In this document: in pieces, positions 14,203 to 22,951 of the stretch
Layout of the letters: each line of letters starts with the position of its first letter
How positions within the stretch are numbered: position 1 is the stretch's first letter
From: an uncultured Clostridia bacterium
GTDB taxonomy: Bacteria; Bacillota; Clostridia; Lachnospirales; Anaerotignaceae
Length of the DNA stretch: 38,222 nt
Reading direction: 5' to 3'
Assembly (NCBI GenBank): GCA_910586765.1
Contig: CAJUJJ010000025.1
Span: 1 to 38,222, forward strand
The notes under the pieces: generated by a model
Databases searched by the model: none
Seen by the model: the letters and a program-made list of their open reading frames with translations, nothing else
Told to the model about the DNA's origin: nothing
Translations under genes and position numbers: made by a program

Positions 14203-14640
14203 ATGACAGCAAAACAAAAGCGTTTTTGTGAAGAATACCTTGTTGATTGCAATGCCACACAAGCGGCTATTCGAACGGGGTATTCTAAAAAGACAGCGAG
14301 AGCAGTAGGACAAAGATTGTTGACAAATGTTGACATTAAAAAGTATATAGAGCAGCAGCTTCAAAAGATGAAAACTGAGAAAATCGCCGATGCACAGGAA
14401 GTGCTAGAGTATTTGACTTCTGTGATGAGGGGCGAGCAGAAAGAGCAAGTCGCTTTGTTGACAGGAGAAGGCGTACAGGATTTGGTGCAAAAAGATGTTT
14501 CAGCGAAAGACAGGCTCAAAGCTGCTGAACTCATAGGGAAAAGATATGCTTTATTCACGGAAAAAGTAGAATTGCAAGGCGAAACAACGGTACAGATTGT
14601 GGACGACATACCAGTGCAAGAAGGCGATATGCTTGATTAG
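14203..14640 (+). CDS. terS: Terminase small subunit
   Basis: A 145-residue small terminase (Terminase_2 / PBSX XtmA type). The N-terminal helix-turn-helix TAKQKRFCEEYLVDCNATQAAIRTGYSKKTARAVGQRLL (residues 1-40) is the family signature; it binds the phage pac/cos site. The middle (about 50-120) is the oligomerisation part and the end contacts the large subunit. The ATG at 14203 has TAGGAGG eight bases upstream; a GTG at 14194 overlaps that site. The large-subunit gene overlaps its end by 8 bases if the TTG start is used. Confidence 0.92.
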   Translation: MTAKQKRFCEEYLVDCNATQAAIRTGYSKKTARAVGQRLLTNVDIKKYIEQQLQKMKTEKIADAQEVLEYLTSVMRGEQKEQVALLTGEGVQDLVQKDVSAKDRLKAAELIGKRYALFTEKVELQGETTVQIVDDIPVQEGDMLD

Positions 14641-15871
14641 TTTAAAACAGCTTATAGCACCATCATTTTATGAAATTCATAACGATTTGAAACAATTTCG
14701 ACATACCCATTATTGGCTGAAAGGTGGCAGAGGTAGCACAAAATCGTCATTTATATCACTAGAGGTGATACTTGGTATGATGAAAGACCCTCAAGCGAAC
14801 GCCGTTGTGCTAAGAAAAGTTGGTCAAACGCTTCAAAGCAGTGTTTTTGAACAACTGCAATGGGCGGTGTCGGCACTAGGCGTTGAAGCGTATTGGCAAA
14901 GCAAAATTAGCCCTATTGAAATGAAGTATGTTGCTGACGGACACGAAAATAAAATTGTATTTCGAGGGGCTGACAATCCTAAAAAAATCAAATCTATCAA
15001 ATTTAGTAAAGGCTATTGTAAGTACATTTGGTATGAAGAAGTTGACGAATTTGCTGGTATGGAAGAAATTCGTACTATCAATCAGTCGTTGTTGAGGGGC
15101 GGTAGCGATTTTGTGGTGTTCTATTCCTACAATCCGCCACAAAGCCAGTCAAATTGGGTAAATGAGGAAGTTTTGCAGAAAAGAAATGACCGACTAGTAC
15201 ATCATAGTACGTATTTGACCGTGCCGCCTGAATGGCTGGGAGAGCAGTTTTTGATAGAAGCAGAACATCTCAAAGCCGTAAAGCCCCAAGCCTATCAACA
15301 CGAATATATGGGGGAAGTTACAGGCACGGGCGGTGAAGTTTTCACCAATTTAACGCTTAGAGAAATTACGGATAGTGAAATCAGTCACTTTGACCATATC
15401 GCTAGGGGTATTGACTGGGGCTATGCCGCTGACCCTTTTCACTATACTGTCAATCATTATGACAAAACAAGAAGGCGTTTGTATATCTATTATGAAATTC
15501 AAATGCTAAAATTGAGCAATAGAAAAGCAGCGGAATTGGTAAAAAAAGAGAATAAATGGAATGATGTTGTAATATGTGACAGTGCGGAGCCAAAAAGTAT
15601 AGCAGAAATGTATAGCTATGATTTAAGGGTATTGAAAGCAAAAAAAGGTTCTGATAGTGTGCAATATGGCATAAAGTGGTTGCAGGATTTGGAAGAAATC
15701 GTAATCGACCCTAAAAGATGCCCTAACACCGCTAGGGAATTTTTGGAGTATGAACTCGAAAAGGACGCAAATGGTAATTTTAAAGGCTGTTTTCCAGATA
15801 AAAATAATCATAGCATTGACGCTGTACGCTATAGTCGTGAGTTCGATATGAGAAATGTTAAAATTGGATAA
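14633..15871 (+). CDS. terL: Terminase large subunit (PBSX family)
   Basis: A 412-residue packaging motor ATPase and nuclease. ATPase part: Walker A GGRGSTKSS (about 31-39), Walker B YIWYEEVDEF (about 131-140), coupling motif SYNPP. Nuclease part (RNase H-like): D in RGIDWGYAADP (about 260), D in VICDSAEPKS (about 316) and D in NNHSIDAVRYS (about 393). The C-terminus is typical of PBSX/SPP1-type terminases. The probable start is TTG at 14633 with AGAAGG upstream, overlapping the small-subunit stop; the frame is open to 14597, but those codons have no ribosome site. It cuts and pumps DNA into the portal made by the next gene. Confidence 0.93.
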   Translation: MISLKQLIAPSFYEIHNDLKQFRHTHYWLKGGRGSTKSSFISLEVILGMMKDPQANAVVLRKVGQTLQSSVFEQLQWAVSALGVEAYWQSKISPIEMKYVADGHENKIVFRGADNPKKIKSIKFSKGYCKYIWYEEVDEFAGMEEIRTINQSLLRGGSDFVVFYSYNPPQSQSNWVNEEVLQKRNDRLVHHSTYLTVPPEWLGEQFLIEAEHLKAVKPQAYQHEYMGEVTGTGGEVFTNLTLREITDSEISHFDHIARGIDWGYAADPFHYTVNHYDKTRRRLYIYYEIQMLKLSNRKAAELVKKENKWNDVVICDSAEPKSIAEMYSYDLRVLKAKKGSDSVQYGIKWLQDLEEIVIDPKRCPNTAREFLEYELEKDANGNFKGCFPDKNNHSIDAVRYSREFDMRNVKIG

Positions 15872-15886
15872 AGTGAGGTGATAATA

Positions 15887-17395
15887 TTGTTTTTGACACA
15901 AACAGACTTAATCAATGCGAAATTGCTGGCGGAAGGGGCATTGAATGAAAGCGATATATTGAAATATATTATAAATGATGACATTGATAGCCAGCAAAAA
16001 AAGAATATGCAAAAAGGTGAAAGGTATTATAACGGGGAACACGATGTATTGCAAAAGGATTTTAGGACATCAAAAATACTAGAAAAAGAGAAAGAAACAA
16101 AAAAAGAATATTGCAAAACATTTCAAAATGTGAATAGAAGCAATCATAAAAATATCAATGCCTTTTTGAAAATATTGGTAGACCAAAAAACCGCTTATTT
16201 AGTGAGCAAAGAACCCACAATTAAAGTGTCTGGTGCAGAAGAAAATACAGAACAAAAAGCATATGAAAAAATGTTGTGTGAGTTTGCAAATGACAACTTT
16301 AATGAAGTTTTGCAGGATTTGGTGACAGGGGCAAGCTGTAAGGGCTTTGAGGTATTGCACATTTACTATGACGATAATGGAGAATTGCAGTATTGCATTG
16401 TGCCAGCGAATGAGATAATAGCGATTTACGACACAAATAATCAGAAAGAACTGCTTGAAGTGATACGCTATTATGATATTACGATAGTTGAAAATGGGCA
16501 AAAATATATTCGCAAAAAAGTAGAATGGTGGACGAAACAAAATGTCACATATTATATTGAAAAAGAAAGCAATTTGTTTGTAAAAGATACGTCTATTTCG
16601 GTAAATCCCGCTCCCCACTATTGGAGTATTACAACATTAGACGGCTTTCAGAAAAACAAACAAGGGCATAGTTGGGGGCGTGTGCCTTTTTTGTTGCTCA
16701 AAAATAACCGAAACAGTACCACCGATTTAGAACATATAAAAGGCTTAATTGACGCTTATGACCTCATATCTAGTGAAGGTACAAATAACTTTTTAGACCT
16801 TGTGGAGTTGTACTGGGTAATATACGGTTTTGGTGGCGATGAAGCAAGCACTGTAATGAAAAAATTGCAGATAAACAAGGCTGTTAATATGATGGGTTCG
16901 GGTGAAGATGGTAGAGTTGAGGCGAAACAGGTTGAATTGCCCGTTGCTGGTAGGCTAGAGTTTCTTAAAATGTTGAGAAAAGATATATTTCATTTTGGTA
17001 TGGGCGTTGATACAGATAGTGACAAATTCGGCAATGCTCCATCGGGTGTTAGCTTGAAATTTCAGTACACATTGCTAGACCAAAAAGCAGGCAATATGAT
17101 AGCAAAATTAAGAAAAGTGATAAAAGAATTGTTATGGTTTGTGACAGAAGATTACAACAGTAAACACAATACAGTATATGACGCAAATGACATACAAATT
17201 GATATTAACAAAAATATTATCACAAATGATGTTGAAACAGTGAACATGATACAATATAGTAAGGGAATTGTTTCGGACAAAACGCTTTTGAGTATGCACC
17301 CGTTTGTATCAGATGTCAATGCAGAATTGCAGGAATTGGAGGCTCAAGAGCAAAAAGAGTTAGAAAAGTTTGGTGATATGTATGCCACAAAATGA
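15887..17395 (+). CDS. Portal protein (SPP1 gp6-like)
   Basis: A 502-residue portal protein, the dodecameric channel for DNA at one head vertex. Signature parts: NRSNHKNINAFLKILVDQKTAYLVSKEP (wing/stem start, about 80-110), VPFLLLKNNRNSTTDLEHIKGLIDAYDLISSEGTNNFLD (about 265-305), and the stem/crown DIFHFGMGVDTDSDKFGNAPSGVSLKFQYTLLDQKAG, all typical of the SPP1-type phage portal family. The start is most likely TTG at 15887, eight bases after GAGGTG. It follows the terminase by 15 bases and overlaps the MuF gene. Confidence 0.92.
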   Translation: MFLTQTDLINAKLLAEGALNESDILKYIINDDIDSQQKKNMQKGERYYNGEHDVLQKDFRTSKILEKEKETKKEYCKTFQNVNRSNHKNINAFLKILVDQKTAYLVSKEPTIKVSGAEENTEQKAYEKMLCEFANDNFNEVLQDLVTGASCKGFEVLHIYYDDNGELQYCIVPANEIIAIYDTNNQKELLEVIRYYDITIVENGQKYIRKKVEWWTKQNVTYYIEKESNLFVKDTSISVNPAPHYWSITTLDGFQKNKQGHSWGRVPFLLLKNNRNSTTDLEHIKGLIDAYDLISSEGTNNFLDLVELYWVIYGFGGDEASTVMKKLQINKAVNMMGSGEDGRVEAKQVELPVAGRLEFLKMLRKDIFHFGMGVDTDSDKFGNAPSGVSLKFQYTLLDQKAGNMIAKLRKVIKELLWFVTEDYNSKHNTVYDANDIQIDINKNIITNDVETVNMIQYSKGIVSDKTLLSMHPFVSDVNAELQELEAQEQKELEKFGDMYATK

Positions 17396-19202
17396 TTATT
17401 GGGAAGAACGATTTTTGTTGCTTATGGAGATGTTGCTGAAACAGGGTGACGATTATATACAACATTCTGCAAACAACTACATAGCAACTATGGCAGAAAT
17501 TGAAAAGGATATAAACAATTTTTATATGAGATTTGCTGATGAAAACGGTATCACATATCAGCAGGCAAAACAGTTGTTGACAAGTGAACAACGACAGGCT
17601 TTTCAGATGGAAATTGACGACTACATAGCATACGGACAACAAAACGGGCTTGATGATATGTGGATAAAAAAGCTAGAAAATGCCAGTACACTTCACAGAA
17701 TAACAAGGCTACAGGCAATACAATATCAATTAAGGCAACAAGTAGAAAAGCTAGAAGCCCAAAAAATAAAGGGATTGACAGAAACGTTTCAGAATATTTA
17801 CACGGAAAGCTGCTACAGAACGGCTTACGAAATACAAAAAGGCACAGGCGTTGGTAGTGCGTTCAGCAAAATTGATGAAAACAAAATCAACAAAGTGCTA
17901 TCTAGGGCTTGGGCTCCAGATGGTAAGAACTTTTCTGATAGAGTATGGGGTACAGATAGGACACAACTGATTTATCAACTAGAAACACGCTTCACGCAGG
18001 GCATTATAAGAGGGGAAGCGTCACAAAAAATCATAAGGGATATGTCAAAAGCACTTGATAGTTCGAGAAAGGCCACAGAAAGGCTTGTAAGAACAGAAAG
18101 TGCTTTTTTTGCGTCTGCTTCACGAAAAGATACTTACGAAAATTTAGGGGTAAAGCAATATAAAGTGCTTGCGACGCTTGACATAGTGACAAGTGAATTG
18201 TGTAGGGAAATGGACGGTAAAATATTTGATGTGAAAGACTACAAAGTAGGCACTACCGCCAATCCTTTTCACCCAAATTGCAGAAGTACCACAGTACCTA
18301 ACATTGACGACAAGTACACACAAAATCAGCAAAGAGCCGCAAGAAATAAAGAAGGCAAAACTTATTACGTCCCTTCTGATATGACATACAAAGAATGGCA
18401 CAAAACTTTTGTGGAAAATGACCCCGAGTGGTTACTACAAGAGAAAAAACATCAAAATAAGAGTGCCGATAAAAAACAGTATGAACAATATAAGGCGATG
18501 CTGGGTAGAAAAGAAGTCGGTTCGTTTGATAATTTCCAAGAAATAAAATATAACAGCGATAAGTGGGATAATCTCAAGGAAAAGAAAAAACAAACACAAA
18601 TTACACCAAAATCTATTGAAGAAAAAGGTAATAGAGGATATAATAAAGTTAGAACGCAACAGGAATTACAAGAAGCAGCTGAAAACATGAAAATATTAGC
18701 AGAGCAATATTCTTCAGTTCCTTCAAAATGGAGTGGTAATATTATTGTGAATAATGAATTATTAAAAGATAAGTCGTTGGCTAGAAAGGAATGGAATTGT
18801 GATATTGTATTAGTAGACTATGCTGATGATGGAGTAATATTACATGAGTTATTACATTCTTGTTCTTCTAGTCATTATAATGAAATAATTTTTGTAAAAA
18901 ATCAAATTATAGAAGAAGCTTCTGTTGAGTTTTTAAAACAGCAAATTTGTAAAGAAAATCATATTAAAAGTGCAAAAGGTTATACTATTCTTACAAGTTT
19001 TTTAGAACATATTAATAAGAACTTTCATTATGGTACAGATTTAGAGTTTGCAAAAGAGTTGTTTAATATTCCTTTTCCTGAAAGATATGACTGGTTAGAA
19101 AATAAAGTATCTGAAAGTTTAAGAAAAGAAAATGTTTTATTACAGGATTATGAAGAAATGATGAAAGGTATAAGGCAACTAAAAGGTGGTGCATTGAAAT
19201 GA
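17382..19202 (+). CDS. MuF-type minor head protein fused to a metallopeptidase-like toxin domain
   Basis: A 606-residue fusion. Residues about 1-330 are an SPP1 gp7/Mu F-type minor head protein (RLVRTESAFFASASRKDTYE, DIVTSELCREMDGKIFDVKDY, FHPNCRSTTVPN), which sits by the portal. After a Lys/Gln-rich linker (about 350-420) comes a separate C-terminal domain with the zinc motif ILHELLHS (H488, E489, H492) and IIEEASVEF, whose E512 lies 20 residues after the second His, as in thermolysin-type (gluzincin) proteases. Such C-terminal toxin domains on MuF proteins are known as phage-borne polymorphic toxins. Leucine codons shift from mainly TTG/CTN to mainly TTA across this part, pointing to separate origin. 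ATG 17382 has only a weak ribosome site and overlaps the portal gene. Confidence 0.85.
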   Translation: MPQNDYWEERFLLLMEMLLKQGDDYIQHSANNYIATMAEIEKDINNFYMRFADENGITYQQAKQLLTSEQRQAFQMEIDDYIAYGQQNGLDDMWIKKLENASTLHRITRLQAIQYQLRQQVEKLEAQKIKGLTETFQNIYTESCYRTAYEIQKGTGVGSAFSKIDENKINKVLSRAWAPDGKNFSDRVWGTDRTQLIYQLETRFTQGIIRGEASQKIIRDMSKALDSSRKATERLVRTESAFFASASRKDTYENLGVKQYKVLATLDIVTSELCREMDGKIFDVKDYKVGTTANPFHPNCRSTTVPNIDDKYTQNQQRAARNKEGKTYYVPSDMTYKEWHKTFVENDPEWLLQEKKHQNKSADKKQYEQYKAMLGRKEVGSFDNFQEIKYNSDKWDNLKEKKKQTQITPKSIEEKGNRGYNKVRTQQELQEAAENMKILAEQYSSVPSKWSGNIIVNNELLKDKSLARKEWNCDIVLVDYADDGVILHELLHSCSSSHYNEIIFVKNQIIEEASVEFLKQQICKENHIKSAKGYTILTSFLEHINKNFHYGTDLEFAKELFNIPFPERYDWLENKVSESLRKENVLLQDYEEMMKGIRQLKGGALK

Positions 19203-19417
19203 CAAAAGGTGAACAATTATTACAACGTTATTTAAAAGGTGGAATGGCTGTAGAAGAAGTATTTGAACTTGAGAAAGAAATAGATAATTTTTTTCAATCA
19301 GATGCACCAGAAGATGATAAAAAAATGCTTGGTGGTTATATGGAAGGTTTTAGTATGCTTTGCAGCACTTTAAGAAAATTGCAAGTAGAAGGCAGAATTA
19401 AAGAATTATATTCATAG
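19199..19417 (+). CDS. Candidate immunity protein for the MuF-linked toxin domain
   Basis: A 72-residue, acidic, helical protein (GEQLLQRYLKGGMAVEEVFELEKEID, MLGGYMEGFSMLCSTLRKLQVEGRIKEL). Its ATG overlaps the stop of the MuF fusion (ATGA) and has AAAGGTGG upstream, so the two are translationally coupled. It shares the TTA-rich codon use of the toxin domain. Small cognate immunity genes directly after polymorphic-toxin genes are the rule, and no structural role is normal at this place in PBSX-like head operons. No family is recognised, so immunity is inferred from context alone. Confidence 0.55.
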   Translation: MTKGEQLLQRYLKGGMAVEEVFELEKEIDNFFQSDAPEDDKKMLGGYMEGFSMLCSTLRKLQVEGRIKELYS

Positions 19418-19474
19418 TCTTTTATCACCTTTCTAAATGTAACACTTTAAAAGGCTATTTATTTATATTGACCT

Positions 19475-19502
19475 GAACAAGTCGTAAAACTGTTCTTTTT
19501 TT
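19475..19502 (+). terminator. Terminator before the scaffold gene
   Basis: gaacaagt and actgttc form a 7-bp stem with one bulged A around cgtaaa, followed by seven Ts. The following tatgctcaaaaa resembles tatactcaaaaa after the terminator at 31251. Confidence 0.65.
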
Positions 19503-19531
19503 ATGCTCAAAAATAGAAGGAGGTTTTAAAA

Positions 19532-20134
19532 ATGAAGTGGTTAGGAGAAATGTTGAAAGGCTTAGAAGGTGCGGAGGAATTGCAGAAACAAATAGCCCAA
19601 AAGCTAAAACAGGAGTATGTGCCTAAAGCAGATTATGATGCGGTTGTGGTTGCTAAGAATGGCTTAGAGGGGCAGATTGTTCAAAGGGACAACGACATAA
19701 AGGCGTTGAAGGAAGGGGCAAAAGATAATAAGGATTTGCAGAAAAAGTATGATGAATTGGAGGAAAAATACAAAACAGACACTCAAAATCTGCAAAAACA
19801 ATATCAAGATAGTCGCAAAAATAGTGCCATTGATATGGAGATTATGAAGGCAAAAGGTAAAAATACTAAAGCAATAAAGGCATTGCTAGATATGGAAAAT
19901 ATCACGTTAAAAGAAGATGGTACGCTTATAGGGCTTGATTTGGAAGGGCTCAAAAAGTCCGATGGCTATTTGTTTGAAGTGGAACAAACACATAGACAAG
20001 GTATTGATGGCGGTGCTGGTAGTGGCTATTACAGTAATCAAGAAGGCAATCCGTCACAAACAGGTGGAATATTTAGTTTATTTGCTCAAAGTGCCAGAAA
20101 AGCGGCAGGATTGAGTACAGAAAGGGGTAATTGA
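19532..20134 (+). CDS. Capsid scaffold protein (GP20-like)
   Basis: A 200-residue protein of the phage minor structural GP20 family, which acts as the scaffold for capsid assembly. It has a long charged coiled coil (about 10-110; QKQIAQKLKQEYVPKADYD, LQKKYDELEEKYKTDTQNLQ), the conserved SAIDMEIMKAKGKNTKAIKALLDM segment (about 108-132) and the GLKKSDGYLFE motif, then a Gly/Ser-rich tail. AGGAGG precedes the ATG. It lies directly before the major capsid gene and overlaps its region by the stop codon, the usual order. Confidence 0.88.
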   Translation: MKWLGEMLKGLEGAEELQKQIAQKLKQEYVPKADYDAVVVAKNGLEGQIVQRDNDIKALKEGAKDNKDLQKKYDELEEKYKTDTQNLQKQYQDSRKNSAIDMEIMKAKGKNTKAIKALLDMENITLKEDGTLIGLDLEGLKKSDGYLFEVEQTHRQGIDGGAGSGYYSNQEGNPSQTGGIFSLFAQSARKAAGLSTERGN

Positions 20135-20136
20135 AT

Positions 20137-21012
20137 ATGGCGAACAGCTTAGAATTTGCGAAAAAGTTCTTACCAGTGTTAGATGATATTTACAAAAATT
20201 TGTCTGTAACACAGGGTATGGACGCAGGAAAAAAGGTTGATTTTACAGGCACAAATGAAGTAAATGTGCTAAAAACCAGTACAACAGGATTAGGTGACTA
20301 CTCCAGAACAAACGGTTACCCAAAAGGTGACATCACTGCAAACTGGGAAACACTCAAATTGACAGAAGAAAGAGGAAAAGAATTGTCTATTGACAGAATG
20401 GATAATGAAGAAATGGCAAATGTTTTTGGCATTATTACAGGACAATTTATGCGAGATTGGGTTGTGCCAGAAGTGGACGCTTTTCGTTTTGCAAAGTATG
20501 CAAGTGCAAGCGGTATCACTAAAGCTACACCGGCGATATTGACAAAAGATACTATTATAGCAGAAATTGACGAAGCAAACAGACAATTAAACGCTGATGA
20601 AGTGCCTATTGCGGGAAGGATATTGTACATCAATAGTGACTTACAGCCTATACTGAATAATGCTTTTGCTAGAAGCTGGGGTAGTCAAAGTTCGGTAAGT
20701 ACAATGTTGACAAGTTACAACGGTATTCCTATTAAATATGTGCCTCCTACACGCTTCTACAGCGAAATTATGTTAAATGATGGTAGCGAAGCTTGGGGTT
20801 ATAAAAAATCTGAAAATGGTAAAAATATCAATTTTATGCTCATATATCCAGAAGCGATATTGCAAGTAGTGAAGTTGACATTGCCTAAAGTGTTTACACC
20901 AGATGAAAACCAAGATAAGGATATGTGGAAATTTCAGTTCAGAATATATCACGATGCCTTTGTATATGAAAATAAAGCGAAGGACATTTATTTGCATACT
21001 GCAACAAATTGA
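20137..21012 (+). CDS. Major capsid protein
   Basis: A 291-residue coat protein. The order GP20 scaffold, this gene, then connectors, and the sequence pattern (SLEFAKKFLPVLDDIYKNLSVT, TTGLGDYSRTNGYPKGDITANWETLKLTEERGKELSIDRMDNEE, IYPEAILQVVKLTLPKVFTPDENQDKDMWKFQFRIYHDAFVYENK) fit the HK97-fold major capsid proteins of PBSX-type and related phages. No pro-domain or protease gene is seen, consistent with a separate scaffold. The ATG at 20137 has AAAGGGG ten bases upstream. Confidence 0.9.
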   Translation: MANSLEFAKKFLPVLDDIYKNLSVTQGMDAGKKVDFTGTNEVNVLKTSTTGLGDYSRTNGYPKGDITANWETLKLTEERGKELSIDRMDNEEMANVFGIITGQFMRDWVVPEVDAFRFAKYASASGITKATPAILTKDTIIAEIDEANRQLNADEVPIAGRILYINSDLQPILNNAFARSWGSQSSVSTMLTSYNGIPIKYVPPTRFYSEIMLNDGSEAWGYKKSENGKNINFMLIYPEAILQVVKLTLPKVFTPDENQDKDMWKFQFRIYHDAFVYENKAKDIYLHTATN

Positions 21013-21027
21013 TGGGGGTGTTATGAT

Positions 21028-21291
21028 ATGAAAGTATATAAAAATGGTATTTGTAGGGAAATTGACCAAAAAAGAGAGCAAGAATTTAGAGAAAAAGGAT
21101 ATACCATAGAAGGTGTTTCAAATGATGACAGTGTGGAGAGATTAAAAGTTGAAAATGAGGTACTAAAAACCGAAAATGAAGCATTAAAAGCGGAAAATGA
21201 AACACTAAAAGCACATACGGACGGTGAGGAATATGCTGACACAAATGGAGAGGTTGGAGAAACTAAAGCTGCTACTAGGGGTAAAAAATGA
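21028..21291 (+). CDS. Small coiled-coil protein after the capsid gene
   Basis: An 87-residue protein with a beta-like start (MKVYKNGICREIDQKREQEF) and a near-perfect heptad coiled coil made of repeated (LK.EN..) units at about 38-62. It overlaps the next gene by 59 bases. Small proteins at this position occur in many PBSX-like head operons, but their exact task is unknown; a head decoration or connector-assembly helper is possible. The start has GGGGGTG upstream. Confidence 0.65.
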   Translation: MKVYKNGICREIDQKREQEFREKGYTIEGVSNDDSVERLKVENEVLKTENEALKAENETLKAHTDGEEYADTNGEVGETKAATRGKK

Positions 21292-21589
21292 GGAAAAAGA
21301 CAATATATTGTTATTTGTGTTAGATAAAATACAAGATATGGTGTGCAACTACTGCAATATTGATGAAGTGCCTAAGGGGCTTGAAAATGTTATATTGAAT
21401 ATGGCAGTAGATTTGTATAGAGCGGAAAGTTTGGGACAGGAACAAGCAGAAGGTACTGTAAAAAGTGTTACAGAAGGTGATGTTTCTGTTGCTTTTTCGT
21501 CCGCTAGTGCAATAAGCGAAAATAGTGGTATGCAGTTTTTGAAAGACTACACGACACAACTAAACAGATATAGGAGGTTAGGTTGGTGA
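21233..21589 (+). CDS. Head-tail connector (gp6-like)
   Basis: A 118-residue helical protein with the pattern of phage gp6/gp15-type head-tail adaptors: LLGVKNEEKDNILLFVLDKIQDMVCNYCNIDEVPKGLENVILNMAVDLYRAE, then EGDVSVAFS and a terminal LKDYTTQLNRYRRLGW, which is the family's usual ending. The ATG at 21233 has GTGAGGA upstream and lies inside the preceding gene. It docks on the portal and prepares the tail interface. Confidence 0.82.
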   Translation: MLTQMERLEKLKLLLGVKNEEKDNILLFVLDKIQDMVCNYCNIDEVPKGLENVILNMAVDLYRAESLGQEQAEGTVKSVTEGDVSVAFSSASAISENSGMQFLKDYTTQLNRYRRLGW

Positions 21590-21945
21590 AGTATTCTGAT
21601 TTGGTGAAAAAGCATATTGAAAAGTTGTACGATGGTGTTTGTACTATTATGTATTATGAAAAAAAACAGGGGATTATAAATAACACAATATTAGCAATCA
21701 AAGCGGAAAATGTAAAATGTAGATTGAGTTACGAGAGCAATAAACAAGCAGAACAAACACAGTCGACAGCTTCACAAAGCCAAATAATAAAGCTGTTTTT
21801 GCCACCAGATACTGAAATCAAAGAAGGTTGCAAAGTGATTGTGACGCAAGAAGGTGAAACAAATGCTTTTATTTGTGCGGGAAAACCGCTCAACTATGGC
21901 AGTCATAAAGAGGTTGTGTTAGAGTTAGAAAAGAGGTATGCTTGA
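21586..21945 (+). CDS. Head closure protein
   Basis: A 119-residue mainly beta protein (YDGVCTIMYYEKKQ, NVKCRLSYESN, IIKLFLPPDTEIKEGCKVIVTQ, FICAGKPLNYGSHKEVVLE) matching phage head-closure (gp16/Ypqn-like stopper) proteins of PBSX-type phages. Start: GTG at 21586, eight bases after AGGAGG and overlapping the previous stop as GTGA, so translation is coupled. A TTG at 21583 is closer to the site and less likely. Confidence 0.72.
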   Translation: MKYSDLVKKHIEKLYDGVCTIMYYEKKQGIINNTILAIKAENVKCRLSYESNKQAEQTQSTASQSQIIKLFLPPDTEIKEGCKVIVTQEGETNAFICAGKPLNYGSHKEVVLELEKRYA

Positions 21946-22346
21946 TGGCACAGTGGGGAAATGTTGAGTTTTCAGATTTGGTTGCATTGCGTGATAAATT
22001 TGAAATGCTTCAAAATACAGTAGATGATTTTTGTATACAAGTTACACAAGAAATAGCACAGATAGTTTTTAAAAATGCAGGACTTAGAACGCCTAGAAAA
22101 GAAGGAGATTTAATTAATGCTTGGAATACAGAAAATTTAAAAAAGGAAGGAACTGTATATAAAATTGAAATAGTAAATCCCTTAGAATATGCCGAGTTTG
22201 TGGAATTTGGACACAGAAAGAAAAACGGTAAGGGTTGGGTAAAAGGCTTTTTTATGTTGACTATTGCAGAAAGGGATTTACAAAGGAATTTGGACAAAAT
22301 TATAAGGGAAAAAGTGGACGCATTTATAATGGAGGCGTTGCAGTAG
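21945..22346 (+). CDS. HK97 gp10-like tail completion protein
   Basis: A 133-residue protein of the HK97-gp10 family: a helical start (FSDLVALRDKFEMLQNTVDDFC), AGLRTPRKEGDLINAW (the family's 'tPv.tG.Lr.sw' pattern), VVNPLEYAEFVEFGHRKK (signature 'YA..vE.Gh') and a C-terminal helix. These proteins finish the tail or neck. The ATG at 21945 has AAGAGG upstream. Confidence 0.88.
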   Translation: MAQWGNVEFSDLVALRDKFEMLQNTVDDFCIQVTQEIAQIVFKNAGLRTPRKEGDLINAWNTENLKKEGTVYKIEIVNPLEYAEFVEFGHRKKNGKGWVKGFFMLTIAERDLQRNLDKIIREKVDAFIMEALQ

Positions 22347-22765
22347 TGGTAAATGAATTGATTAGAGCGATTGCAAAAGCAATTAAATATGAATTTCCAC
22401 AATGCGACATATTCACAGAAGAATTAGAGCAGGGGTTTGAAAGCCCTTGCTTTTTTATATTTTGTGAAGGTCAAAGGGAATATGACAAGCTAGATGTACG
22501 ATTTTTGGCAGAACATACATTTGTAATAAGCTATTTTCCAAAAAAAGGCAATATGGATTGTTGGGAAGTACAGTCGAAATTACAAAGACTATTGGAGTTG
22601 ATAGCGTTAGACGACGGCAGTCTAGTGAGAGGGACAAACAGAAATGGCGTTATAAAACAAGGCGTTCTTCACTTTTTTGTGAATTATGATTTTTATATGA
22701 AAAAACAAAAAGCAGATGATGAATATATGGAGGTGCTAGAAGTTTATGAAAAAACAAGAAAATGA
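22346..22765 (+). CDS. Tail terminator/completion protein
   Basis: A 139-residue protein: a helix (NELIRAIAKAIKYEFP), then alternating beta strands (CDIFTEELEQGFESPCFFIF, HTFVISYFPK), another helix (EVQSKLQRLLELIAL) and a last strand (GVLHFFVNYDFYMKK). This alpha-beta layout is that of phage tail-terminator proteins. The start is GTG at 22346, ten bases after GGAGG and sharing a base with the previous stop; the frame is open further upstream inside the previous gene but without a site. Confidence 0.78.
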   Translation: MVNELIRAIAKAIKYEFPQCDIFTEELEQGFESPCFFIFCEGQREYDKLDVRFLAEHTFVISYFPKKGNMDCWEVQSKLQRLLELIALDDGSLVRGTNRNGVIKQGVLHFFVNYDFYMKKQKADDEYMEVLEVYEKTRK

Positions 22766-22949
22766 AGCCATAGAAAAAACAGAAAAACTGTATACAAAAC
22801 AAAATGTATTACAAAGTAAGAGGTTTGAACAGTACAAAGATATTTTCACTGTAAAGTTGAAAAATGATAAATTGTATACAATGAAGGAATTGGAAGAAAT
22901 AGAAAAAACGATGAAGCAAAAAGGAAAACAAGAAAGAAAGGAGCAGTAA
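22746..22949 (+). CDS. Small basic protein before the tail sheath
   Basis: A 67-residue, very Lys/Glu-rich, helical protein ending in MKQKGKQERKEQ. It overlaps the previous gene by 20 bases and ends two bases before the sheath start, with GGAGGTG upstream. Short charged genes occur at this place in several PBSX-like phages; FTVKLKNDKLYTMKELEEIE suggests a small folded core. Function unknown. Confidence 0.65.
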   Translation: MKKQENEAIEKTEKLYTKQNVLQSKRFEQYKDIFTVKLKNDKLYTMKELEEIEKTMKQKGKQERKEQ

Positions 22950-22951
22950 TT

